This document shows, in pieces, positions 1 through 9,900 of a stretch of DNA of 64,000 nt. A program made the translations under genes and the position numbers. Position 1 is the stretch's first letter. Every line of letters starts with the position of its first letter. Below the pieces are notes generated by a model. That model ran no database searches and was not told the origin of the DNA. It saw only the letters and a list, made by a program, of their open reading frames with translations. The DNA is taken from contig NC_035448.2 in the NCBI RefSeq assembly GCF_002127325.2, forward strand, positions 112,803,660-112,867,659, read 5' to 3'. The stretch is from Helianthus annuus (Eukaryota > Streptophyta > Magnoliopsida > Asterales > Asteraceae).

Positions 1-167
1 ATAGTGCTTAATAGGCACCTATCGAACCATAACCTTGTTTTTTCGGTCTCTAGTTCAGATTTTGGCCACCGTCTGTTTCGATTTTTCAATTTATGGCTTG
101 AAATCCTGGGTTTTAAAGACTATGTTAAGTTGGTGTGTAGTACCGAGGCTTAAAAAGGCAAAACGAT

Positions 168-519
168 TTGATTAATTTTCAATTGAAACAAATCGTGGCT
201 TTCCTAGATAGCCAAGTTGAGATATGGGTCCTGTTGGATGATGAGATTCAATCACGTACTGAAGCTAAAATGGCTATTCTGGTACAGGAGAGACTGAAAT
301 CAATCGATGCCAAAGAAAAATCTCGCATAAGGTGGGCCGTGGACAGGGATGTTAAGTTACGTCCTACTTCCATACGGTTATTAATCTTAATATTTATTCA
401 TGCCGTATTGTGGGGCTGATGTATGGAAATCATTAGTTAACTGACCCAATAGAGTTAAAAGATAAGTTTGTGGAGTTCTTTAAGGAGAAACTCATCAAAC
501 CACTCAAGGAGAGACTGAT
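168..519 (+). pseudogene. LINE ORF2 fragment, region before the reverse transcriptase
   Basis: Part of a non-LTR retrotransposon (LINE) ORF2. The frame from 168 to 419 contains KEKSRIRWAVDRD, which matches the K-[AS]-R-I-[KR]-W-A motif that precedes the reverse transcriptase in plant LINEs. After a stop near 418 the homology appears to continue in another frame at 454-519 as VKDKFVEFFKEKL, resembling the LINE stretch 'VK..F..FF..KF'. It is therefore frameshifted and dead. It probably belongs to the same LINE as the fragment at 1998-2280, with foreign DNA between them. The assignment rests on motif memory, not on a search. Confidence 0.55.
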
Positions 520-1997
520 ATAAGCAAAAGTGCACATGTTTTTATATCAATTTACACCCATTTTTTTATTAAGTTTTGTTAAAGAAATATTTAATATTGG
601 CTTATTTATTATTTTCATGACAAAACGAGGCCAAGTTGAACAAAGGAAGCAAATTTGGATGAAAAACTGAAGAAAATGGAGAAAGGTTATCTAGGTGCGT
701 CCGTGTTTGGCTTCCAGTAACCTATAAATTAATAGAAAGCCATTTTCACCATTTTGACTTGCTCATTCTCTCATCTCTTCTCCATAACACATTTCTCTTC
801 TACCCACTATCTCTAATTATTGTAATCACTAAGAAAAACATAAGAATCATTAGTGTAATCAAATTTTTTATTATTAATATAATCTTTTCAAGTTTGATGA
901 AAACTAGTTCTATGGCCATTCTTGACAAGATTTCTTAAGGGTGTTTGGGGGAAAATTACCCCCTTGATGGGGAGTTAACTAAGAAAACCATAGGTGAATA
1001 AGGTGTTTGTGTGTGTTAATGACTTTGGTTAATTAATATTTTATTAAAAGTTAGTGAAATATTAGCATCGCCATTGACTTAGGTCATTTGTATTTCGGCT
1101 TAACCCTTAAAATCTACCAATAATCTTTCGGTGCCACTAGCTTGGGTTGTTCATGTTTTCTATGTCTCTGTAGAGTCAAAACACATTGATGCTCTAGCCA
1201 AAGGTTAAAGGTTTTGGATGGGACTTCAGGTTGGTAAACTATTTCCTTTGCGTGGCGCTAGTACCAAAGCGTAGGGGAATTGAAAACTCACCGACGGACT
1301 CATAGTGACAAGTAATTTAAACCCCTTAAACTACCTAATTAACTAATACTAAATTATAGTGGTATATACTTTCCTAGCTGGTTGGGCGGTACAATTATGG
1401 TATGATTCCGACCGTGAGTAGCGTTTCTCTGCTTATTCAAGGAGACAGGTTCGAGTGTGTTAGGATCATGACCCAGGTACTTCACAACCTTATGCATTAA
1501 GACACACAACTCCTCGCCTGACAATCGAGCCCTTGTTACCCCATGTTAAAATTTCGTTAACAAAACATCAAGAGGTATGTTGATCCTAAACACCTCCCTT
1601 TTTCTTATCATTGATTATTACCTTTTTATTTACCTCTGTTTTTTAGCCATTTTTAAAACTTTTACTTTTGGTTTGACCTGACGCTAACGAGGACTCGATA
1701 CTAAACTCGCTATATCCTTGGACGACCTCGGTGTCTTACTATCACTATATTAGGCCAATGATTGGTGCACTTGCTCAATGTGAAGTGTAGTGTGATAGTA
1801 TTTTATGGTTTTTTTATAAATATTAAAACTTGAACTAGTGCATAAAACGACTAAAAATATACCATCTTTTATAAGCACACATGTTCATGTTAAGACCCAA
1901 ACTTATATGCTTATTTCTCAATAAACTCTCCGATGAAGACGATGACAAACTTGTTTCTTCTTCTCGGTTATAGAAATCGAACGGGACATATTGCATT
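520..1997. other. Unassigned non-coding stretch, possible solo-LTR relic inside the LINE
   Basis: No coding frame of note. It separates two LINE ORF2 fragments of the same orientation by more than the missing LINE sequence should occupy, so it likely holds an insertion. A TATA-like string (CTATAAATTA, near 722) and a C/T-rich downstream stretch look like an LTR promoter. The ends and target duplication could not be fixed: TGATATAAGC at 516 is a candidate LTR start and CTTATCA near 1601-1607 a candidate end, but no matching 5-bp duplication was found. Confidence 0.3.
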
Positions 1998-2280
1998 GTG
2001 CGAGGTACAGGGCCCAAATGTTTTTGGCAACATCTTAAAGCGGATTTTGTTAACCTATTTAATGAATTCTTTGTTAGGGTAGAAATATCGGCTAGCGCAT
2101 TCTCTTCATTTAGTGCCTTTATTTCAAAGGTGATGGATCCGCAATGGCTTTCAGACTTTAGAACAATTAGGCTCATGGGATGTATTAACAAGGTTTTATC
2201 CAAGGTTCTCCTTAACCGCCTAAAGGATGTAATTGGCGAATTAGAACAATTAGGCTCGTGGGATGTATTAACATACATAC
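1998..2280 (+). pseudogene. LINE reverse transcriptase fragment
   Basis: The frame from 1998 reads ...FWQHLKADFVNLFNEFF, then DFRTIRLMGCINKVLSKVLL and NRLKDVIGE. This is the N-terminal part of a plant LINE reverse transcriptase, whose family pattern is 'FW..I..D....FNEFF', then 'DYRPISLIGC.YK...K.L..RL'. The palm catalytic motifs are absent, so it is a fragment. After DVIGE the sequence returns to a copy of GAACAATTAGGCTC at 2242, which duplicates about 29 bp seen at 2162 and ends the homology. A run of ACAT repeats follows (2271-2287). Family assignment is fairly secure from the motifs; the extent is approximate. Confidence 0.7.
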
Positions 2281-3360
2281 ATACATACACTCCTTGCACT
2301 TGAAAACATGTTAAAATACAAGTTTGTAGCATAAAATATCATCAAATAAAAGTTCAGGGACTAAAAGTGACGAATCATAAACAATAATGAACACGCCGCA
2401 TCACGCGATCATCCCCACAACCCTCGTCGCGCAACGCGAAGCCCCTTAATCCGCAGAATGTTTGTTTGACCAACCGGATTTCATCCTTTTCCACATCCAT
2501 TTCTCCCCAATCATCTTCAATCTTCATTAAAACACTAACCATTTCACTTTTCCCACACTATAATCACTCTCAAAACTCTCTCAAGAATCCGATATTACAA
2601 TTTTTGGGCAGATTGTATTCCAGTTCAAAAGTGGACTTTCAACACACTTTTCCTTTCTCTTTTTCATGAATTCTTGCTTCTAATCTCTTGGATAACATCA
2701 AGGATTAGTACCCAATTTTTACCATAGTATAACAAGGTGGTACAATTCCATAATTGATGTCCAAAGTGGGTTACTTTTCTGTTTCCATCAAACTTTCATC
2801 ACATGTTTCATTACTTATTCATCTTGTGGAACTATTGCACCAAACCTTGTTCCCAACTAACTCATACAAAGGGACTTGTGTTATGATAAATTTCCAGATG
2901 TTATGAGGTTCATAACCTACAAAACTTACTACTCTAAACGGCCCAAGTGACCTACAATGTGTTGAAACGATCCAAGTCTTCAACATTCAATGTTGAAAGA
3001 CTTGTATTTTGGTTAGGTGTGAACAATGGGAGCCTTGGCTTTCCAACTATGATTCCACTTACTTCACTTGTTTGTTTCATTAGTAAATATCCATCTAAGT
3101 GGTTTCCTAGAAATCAAAGTGAGCCAACCCCACCTCGTCTTCAACATTTGCCATGTCGGGTATGCACACATCCGGGTTATTCTCATTTGGCCACTTAGCA
3201 AACCTAGTTATTTATACATTTTAATCATATTCATGACCAACTAAAATCATCAACTAAGTTGATGATTTTGTGCTTTAATGAATCAATATAATAAGGTTAA
3301 ACGAATGGAATTAATCCTACCTCCTTGAATGACAATATAGCACTTTGACTAAATAACTAA
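2281..3360. other. Unassigned non-coding stretch with two hairpins
   Basis: Nothing recognisable as a gene. Short frames at 2466-2669 and 2947-3198 have no familiar motifs. Two inverted repeats are visible. One at 2973-3004 has arms CAAGTCTTCAACATT and AATGTTGAAAGACTTG with one bulge. One at 3243-3269 has perfect 12-bp arms AAAATCATCAAC/GTTGATGATTTT around TAA. The stretch may be relic transposon sequence. Confidence 0.4.
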
Positions 3361-3385
3361 ATATATATATATATATATATATATA
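3361..3385. repeat. (AT)n microsatellite
   Basis: An uninterrupted AT dinucleotide run directly left of the MITE. A second TA run lies directly right of it, consistent with insertion into a TA-rich target. Confidence 0.9.
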
Positions 3386-3394
3386 GTGTATGTG

Positions 3395-3897
3395 AGGTCC
3401 ATTGGGGAACACTAACAAAGGGGGGAACCGATGACCCTCTTAAAAATTTAACTTAACAAGTTAAAAATCAATTTTTTAAAACCTTTTTCGGCGCTTCTAT
3501 TTATAAAAACTTGTAGAAGCATTGTTAATAAAAAAATCAAAAATTAAAAATATAAAAAAAACAGTTAACAAAAAGGCTAATTTTTTTTTTACATAAAATT
3601 TTTATTATTCGAATAGTTTCTACTCATTTTCATAAGGAAAAGCGCTGAAATTCTTTTTGAAAAAACTGATTTTTAACATGTTAAGTTAATTTTATAAGAC
3701 ATATATTTTAACCTGTTTTTTAAACATTTTTTTAATATTTTTAGGGTTTGATTTTTTTTTATAAAAAATGTTTCTACATCTATTGATAAGAAAAATCGTC
3801 GAAAAAATTTTAGAAAAAACTAATTTTTAACATGTTAAATATAATTTTTAAGAGTGTTCCCAAGTTCCCTACTTTTTTAGTATTCTCCAATGAACCC
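3395..3897. mobile_element. MITE / foldback element of about 500 bp
   Basis: The two ends are imperfect inverted repeats roughly 100 bp long. The left end begins GGTCCATTGGGGAACACTAA and the reverse complement of the right end begins GGTTCATTGGAGAATACTAA; both continue with a GGGGAAC-like block, then CTCTTAAAAATT and a GTTAAAAAT block. The motif AACATGTTAAGTTAATTTT recurs internally at about 3675-3695. There is no coding capacity. Flanking TA runs suggest a TA target site. The superfamily cannot be decided by eye. Confidence 0.65.
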
Positions 3898-3924
3898 ATA
3901 TATATATATGTGTGTGTGTGTGTG
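3898..3924. repeat. (TA)n(TG)n microsatellite
   Basis: TATATATATG followed by TG repeats, abutting the right end of the MITE. Confidence 0.85.
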
Positions 3925-4084
3925 CATTTATCAAAAACCGAACAATAGTGCTAGCCAAATCATGGTTTTGTATAGTGAATTTCGGTACTCATCATCGTAG
4001 TTCTTGATTCCTCAATGTTTGGATTCTAATGGATGAGTTACTTTCCATGAAACCGCACGAATATGTAGTGTCCAAACGAGTGTC

Positions 4085-4676
4085 TGTGACAAGATGTATT
4101 TTCTCGAATACACCTTTTCTACCCTTTAAATTTCGAACCTAATCCATCAACCAAAATCCATGAACTCACACACCTTCGTTTCCCTATTGTAGGGTAACTT
4201 CGGTGTCCAAAATCTCAAGTCTCATCAACTCACGTCTGTGGAAGCCTTGTAAACCATGAGTATACTTGAATCCCCTCTTACGCTTTAATCACTTTTGGCG
4301 TGTAACATGTGTAACATAAACAAACACACTCATGCACACAATCATACTTATGCAATCACTCAATCCATCAAACATGCTATTTGATATGCGTAGGTTATTC
4401 ATGCTTGATATTCAATCATGCAAACTACTTGTCATTAATTTTGCTTGCCAACCTTAACATGCATTGCGCTATAGGAGTAGCACACCGCTGGTTTTGTGGT
4501 CTATGTTTAGTATTCGATCGTAAATGGACTTGTTCACTTGTTGACAAGATTACGCTCGTGGAATATTTGGTTTAACACTTAGGTTGTGCATGCTAGTATG
4601 TTAATTAACTTAGTATATGAATTGCCATGTTGGATTTGAGAACCTTTTATTATACGCTATGCAACAAAACTTGTAT
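4085..4676 (+). repeat. Element E0 5' LTR, left piece (start uncertain)
   Basis: The far side of A1 (14157-14460) is the end of an LTR followed by a primer-binding site, so sequence left of A1 must be the other part of that LTR. TGTGACAAGATG at 4085 fits the TGTGACA start used by the neighbouring gypsy LTRs and would give an LTR of about 896 bp after removing A1. No target duplication could be verified, so the start is a proposal. Confidence 0.4.
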
Positions 4677-4980
4677 TGTCACACCCCCAAAATCCACCTG
4701 CGGAGTATCACCGCTTGGGAGCGTGACTGACCAGGATCAAGCCACCAATCATACAGAACATTGTATAAAATAAAAGTAAATGCAATATAATCCAAACCAT
4801 TTCCATATGAAAGGTGTTTCCAAAACATAAGTAAGTTGTCATTGTTTAGCGGAAGCGTATTATTGTAAAACCCATAGCAATTAAGTATCAAATATCAAAA
4901 GTGTTCAATAAAATAATCAAGATCCAAGCCCCACAACGACCAGCTCCTCCGTGTGCAAGCTCCATTATGTACCTAAGGTC

Positions 4981-5352
4981 CTGCAAGGCATGCAGCAGAT
5001 AATCAACAAACTAGTTGAGCGAGTTCACAGTTTATAGTTTAGTTTGGGTAATAGTGCGTTTGTTCAATTAAGTTTCGTATCGTATCAGTTCCATCGCGGC
5101 CTCACAGGCATGTGTGCGAAAATTATGTTCGTTAGTTCGCGACCATAGTCTTTACCGACCAGGGTGTGTGCGAAGGCAGTTCATCAGTTCGTTCGCGACC
5201 ATAGTCTTTACCGACCAGGGTGGGTGCGAAGGCAGTTGAGTAGTTCGTAAGCATCAACAGTTTAATCGTTCGTTACAGTATCAAAGTATGCACAAGTAAT
5301 CATCCAACCCATTCCCACCCTGGGAACCCATGCCTTGGCTGTGTGAACTCAC
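4981..5352 (-). other. Candidate leader intron inside the A1 LTR
   Basis: On the minus strand the donor reads CAAACCAAG/GTGAGTTCAC, close to the AG/GTGAGT consensus, and the acceptor reads CATGCCTTGCAG/GACC, 372 bp apart. The identical pair in the 5' LTR is at 12294-12665. Equivalent pairs occur in the LTRs of A2, B and C. Splicing is inferred from sequence only. Confidence 0.5.
5138..5249 (-). repeat. 56-bp tandem duplication in the A1 LTR
   Basis: Two copies of a unit starting CGCGACCATAGTCTTTACCG, at 5138 and 5194. The 5' LTR carries the same pair at 12451 and 12507. Confidence 0.85.
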
Positions 5353-5623
5353 CTTGGTTTGCTCGGTATGCTAGGTTATGCACTCACTAGTAATTAATCA
5401 CGTCCTATTGTATGCACGTATAACAAATCAGTTCATGTTCGCAATGATACGCGTGCAATTTAATGTTCACATAACAGTCAGTTTGCATATCGGCACAACA
5501 CGTATTGTTTCACATCAAACCATCAGCTAGTGTACACGAATACCAATGTTAACATTCATCACTAATCATGGCATGCCAAATCAATCAAACATACATTCCA
5601 ACATTAAAATATGTTCATAATTA

Positions 5624-5905
5624 TATATCTTTCGATCCACCCTTATCTTTCGGTACATTAGTGATCTTTCGATACACAGTTATCACAGTTATCCTTCGGA
5701 CCGAAAGTTATGTTTCGAACCAATGCCATCTTTCGACCAACTGTCATCTTTCGGTCAACTTAATTATGTTTCGGTCAATGCTATCCTTCGGTCAATGCTC
5801 CTATGGTTCGGTCAAAGCTATCCTTCGGTCAACACTACTATGGTTCGACTAACAAGCATCTTTCGACCACAACTATGTTTCGAGTAGCAATATCTTTCGA
5901 CAATT
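5624..5905 (-). repeat. Cluster of TTTCGGTC-type motifs in the A1 LTR
   Basis: About 18 degenerate copies of ATCTTTCGGTCAA / ATCCTTCGGTCAA spaced roughly 15-25 bp apart. Oppositely oriented GAAGGAT/CCTTCGA motifs sit at 6515-6628. The same cluster is in the 5' LTR (12937-13218), and related clusters are in A2 at 48139-48360 and 55347-55568. A regulatory role is possible but not shown. Confidence 0.7.
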
Positions 5906-6838
5906 AACAGTTACGTTTGATCACAATCAGTTACGGATATCATGCAGTCAATTACAGAAACAGAAACCCTAATCATCTACAGCCGTCATCATCATTAACA
6001 AGCACATTTCATATATTCAATCTCAAGAACCCTAACCGAAATCATGAACAATAACCATATTCATTCGGATTACTATCAAGACATAACAACCTCATGTAAA
6101 CTGATTTCATAATAACCCGATTTCACTAATATATCAACAAGTTATCAATCCGGAGCATACATCGTCACAGTAACATAACAAGCACCATTGAATCGATTTA
6201 AACTTATTATCATGCCATACAACTACAAGATCATCTTTATACGATTCCTATCATTCAACATACAATCAATTCGAGTCGTTCTTAATCAAAGCATGTAATA
6301 ATAATAACATCATGTCATCAACGATGATAGTGAAACACTAACCGGATTAGGGGATTGAAACTAGTGGGGTTTCGGGTGCACAAGAACTTTCAGCCGACTC
6401 CAAGACTTCGAGAGAGAGGGAAAGGTATTAGGGTTTTTAGAAACTAACTGCCGGTTACATGCATCACGTATTTAAACGTATTACAGAAATGGGCCAAGCC
6501 CATTAGAAAGGCTGGGCCGAAAGATGTCGAAGGATGGAGTCTTTGGTCGAAGGATATGTTTCGAGATCCTTCGAACCGGAAGCTGATCCTTCGAGTCGAA
6601 GGATATGTTTCGAGATCCTTCGAACTGTGTGCCATGCTTCGTGATCTAGACTAAGTGTTTTTAATAATAAATCTAATATTATATTCTACCACAGCAAGTA
6701 ATCACATATGACAAAACGACAATACGTTTCATTAAAATACATCGCGTACAATTTCAAGTCCACAATCCAAACAACTAAACAGTCAAAGTCAACGCGCATT
6801 TAATGCGAAAGTGAAAGTCAGAAACTCGAGTTGTCACA

Positions 6839-6977
6839 TTATCCCCAACTTAAAAGAAATTTCGTCCCGAAATTTGGTACGCACTCACTGAGGAAGCTAG
6901 GCAAGTTACATCGTTCACTGGTTTTTCCTGGGGTGTCACATCATCCCCCCGTTGATTTGGAATTTCGTCCCGAAATT
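6839..6977 (-). promoter_or_regulatory. A1 polypurine tract with duplicated palindrome module
   Basis: On the minus strand AAGTTGGGGATAA directly precedes TGTGACA of the 3' LTR and is the plus-strand primer tract. Next to it is AAATTTCGTCCCGAAATTT (6857-6875), a perfect 8-bp inverted repeat with a 3-nt centre. A second palindrome (6961-6977) with its own CGGGGGGATGATGTGACA lies about 100 bp further inside, as a duplicated mock LTR junction. Confidence 0.8.
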
Positions 6978-9900
6978 CAGTAGTAGTAGCTTCAGCCTCA
7001 GAAGTGGATGCATTGGTTTCGAATAGCTGGGGGTACTTTTCTTTCATCTGATCTTCGCGTTCCCAGGTATACTCTGGACCACGCTGGGAGTTCCAACGAA
7101 CTCGAACAAGAGGGATTCTCTTGTGTTTGAGGACCTTAACATCCCGGTCCGTGATTTCAACTGGTTCCTCGACGAACTGCAACCGCTCGTCGATAGTGAG
7201 TTCCTTAAAAGGAATGATGAGGTTTTCATCTGATAGGCATTTCTTCAGATTCGACACGTGGAATACATTGTGAACTGCACCGAGTTCAGCTGGTAGGTTC
7301 AACTTGTAGGCTACCTTGCCAATCTTTTCTGTAATTTCGAATGGTCCGACGTACCGCGGATTTAGTTTGCCCCGTTTGCCAAAACGTACCACACCCTTCC
7401 AGGGTGAAACTTTCAATAAAACCCGGTCCCCGACCTCAAATTCCAATGGTTTTCTACGCTTGTCCGCGTAGGCTTTCTGACGGTCGCGTGCTGCCGCCAT
7501 GCGTTGTCGTATCTGTGCTATCTTTTCTGTGGCGTCCACTACAATCTCTGGACCCGTAATTTGACTATCCCCCACCTCTGCCCAACAGAGAGGTGACCGG
7601 CATTTACGTCCGTACAATGCCTCAAATGGAGCGGCTTGAATGCTGGTATGGTAACTGTTATTGTATGAAAACTCCACTAAAGGGAGGTGCTTTTCCCAGC
7701 CGTTGCCGAAATCGATAACACACGCTCGAAGCATGTCTTCTAAAGTTTGGATAGTTCGCTCAGACTGCCCATCCGTCTGAGGATGGTATGCTGTGCTCAT
7801 GTCTAATCGTGAGCCGAAAGATTTGTGCATCGCTTGCCAAAGCTCTGACGTGAATCGTGCATCGCGATCCGAAATAATAGAAGTGGGCACTCCGTGCCTC
7901 GAAACAACTTCTTTCATGTAGATGTCTGCTAGGGTAGAAAACTTATCCGTTTCTTTGATAGCCAAGAAGTGAGCAGACTTTGTGAGCCGATCAACGATCA
8001 CCCAAATAGTGTCATTCCCACGCTGGGATCTAGGTAAGCCCGTAACAAAATCCATGGAGATTTCTTCCCATTTCCATTGCGGTATCTTAGGCTGCTGAAG
8101 CAGGCCTGATGGTTTCTGGTACTCGATTTTAACCCTTGCACAAGTTAAACACTTGCCGACGTAAGTTGCGATAAGAGCTTTCATGTTTGGCCACCAATAA
8201 GTTGTTCTGATATCGTGGTACATCTTATCCGACCCTGGATGTACCGAGTAGCGAGACTTGTGCGCTTCATCCATCACAAGTTCGCGTAAGCCGCCATAAA
8301 GTGGGACCCAAATACGCCCCGTTACATAGTAGGCGCCGTCTTCCTTTTGTTCCATTTGTTGCCTCGAACCGCGCAAGGCTTCAGCCTTGACGTTTTCGGG
8401 TTTCAGTGCTTCTAACTGAGCAGCTCGTATCTGTGCAGGAAGACTGGACTGAATGGTAAGCTGTAGCGCTCGCACGCGCTTAGGTAGAGTGTCTTTCCGG
8501 CTGAGGGCATCAGCCACAACATTGGCCTTGCCTGGATGATACTTGATGGCGCATTCGTAGTCGTTCAGAAGTTCAACCCATCTTCGTTGACGCATATTCA
8601 AATCCTTTTGCTTAAGGATATGCTCGAGACTCCTGTGATCGGTGTAAATCGTGCACCTGGTACCGTACAGGTAGTGTCGCCATATCTTAAGCGCGAAAAC
8701 AACAGCTCCCAGCTCTAAATCGTGCGTCGTGTAGTTCCGTTCATGAACCTTGAGTTGCCGAGAAGCGTAGGCTATCACTTTATCACGTTGCATCAATACA
8801 CAACCAAGCCCCTGTATCGATGCGTCACAATAAACCACGAAGTCATCCGTGCCCTCGGGCAGTGAGAGAATAGGCGCGCTGCAAAGCCTATCCTTTAAGT
8901 ACTGGAAAGCGGTCTCTTGCGTATTACCCCATCTGTAAACGACACCTTTCTGTGTAAGCATAGTGAGTGGTTGCGCGATCTTGGAGAAGTCTTTAATAAA
9001 TCGCCTGTAGTAACCTGCCAAACCCAAGAATTGGCGTATTTCTGTCGGTGTACGCGGTGCTGGCCAGTTTCTGATCGAATCAACCTTGGATGGATCGACA
9101 TGAATCCCATCCTTGTTCACCACATGGCCTAAGAAGTGGACTTCACGAAGCCAGAAGTCGCATTTTGAAAACTTTGCGTACAGTTGCTCTTTTCGAAGAA
9201 GTTCCAAAATAATACGTAGATGCTGTTCGTGCTCCTCCTGACTCTTGGAGTAAATCAAAATGTCGTCGATGAAAACGATGACGAACTTGTCGAGATACGG
9301 TTTGCACACCCTGTTCATGAGATCCATGAAGACTGCAGGTGCGTTTGTAAGCCCGAATGGCATGACCAGAAACTCGTAGTGACCGTAGCGAGTTCTGAAA
9401 GCAGTTTTGGAGACGTCCTCATCCCGGACTCTCAGCTGATGATACCCTGACCTCAAATCGATCTTGGAATAGTAACACGACCCTTGCAACTGGTCGAATA
9501 AGTCATCTATGCGTGGAAGAGGATAACGGTTCTTCACCGTCACCTTGTTGAGTTCACGGTAGTCGATACACATCCTGAACGTACCGTCTTTCTTCTTCAC
9601 AAATAACACTGGAGCTCCCCAAGGCGAAGAGCTTGGACGAATAAAGCCCTTTTCCAAGAGCTCTTGTAGCTGCTTCGACAGTTCTTCCAGTTCGGTTGGA
9701 GCTAAACGATACGGTGCGCGGGCTATTGGTGCTGCTCCAGGAGCTAACTCAATCTGAAACTCGACTTGACGATGAGGAGGTAAACCAGGTAAATCTTCAG
9801 GAAACACCTGAGGGAAGTCACGTACAACTGGGATATCCTCCAGCTTCTTTTCCTTTGCTGATGCATCAGTAACGAGAGCCAGAATGGCAGTATGCCCCTT

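Larger units (their letters stand above)
4677..6838 (-). repeat. A1 3' LTR (2,162 bp)
   Basis: Reading as the element does (minus strand), it begins TGTGACAACTCGAG and ends GGGGGTGTGACA. Contents in plus coordinates: TATA-like CGTATTTAAACG near 6468-6479; inverted TTCGA/CCTTCG motifs at 6515-6628; a TTTCGGTC motif cluster at 5624-5905; a 56-bp tandem duplication at 5138-5249; and a candidate leader intron at 4981-5352. Confidence 0.95.

Noticed and set aside
516..1607. A solo LTR between TGATATAAGC and CTTATCA.
   Set aside because: No matching 5-bp flanking duplication was found, so it is only mentioned as a possibility, not called.
1925..1955. CCGATGAAGACGATGACAAACTTG resembles the minus-strand FVIVFIDD region of gypsy reverse transcriptase.
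   Set aside because: The similarity stops after about 24 bases, and the flanks translate to nothing like RT. Chance or a tiny relic.
2466..3198. Possible small genes at 2466-2669 and 2947-3198.
   Set aside because: No domain, no recognisable start context, and the region looks like relic repeat sequence.
4679..6635. Frames of 63-94 codons inside the A1 LTR, repeated exactly in the other LTR.
   Set aside because: The repetition is due to LTR identity. No motifs, and A2 does not preserve the frames.
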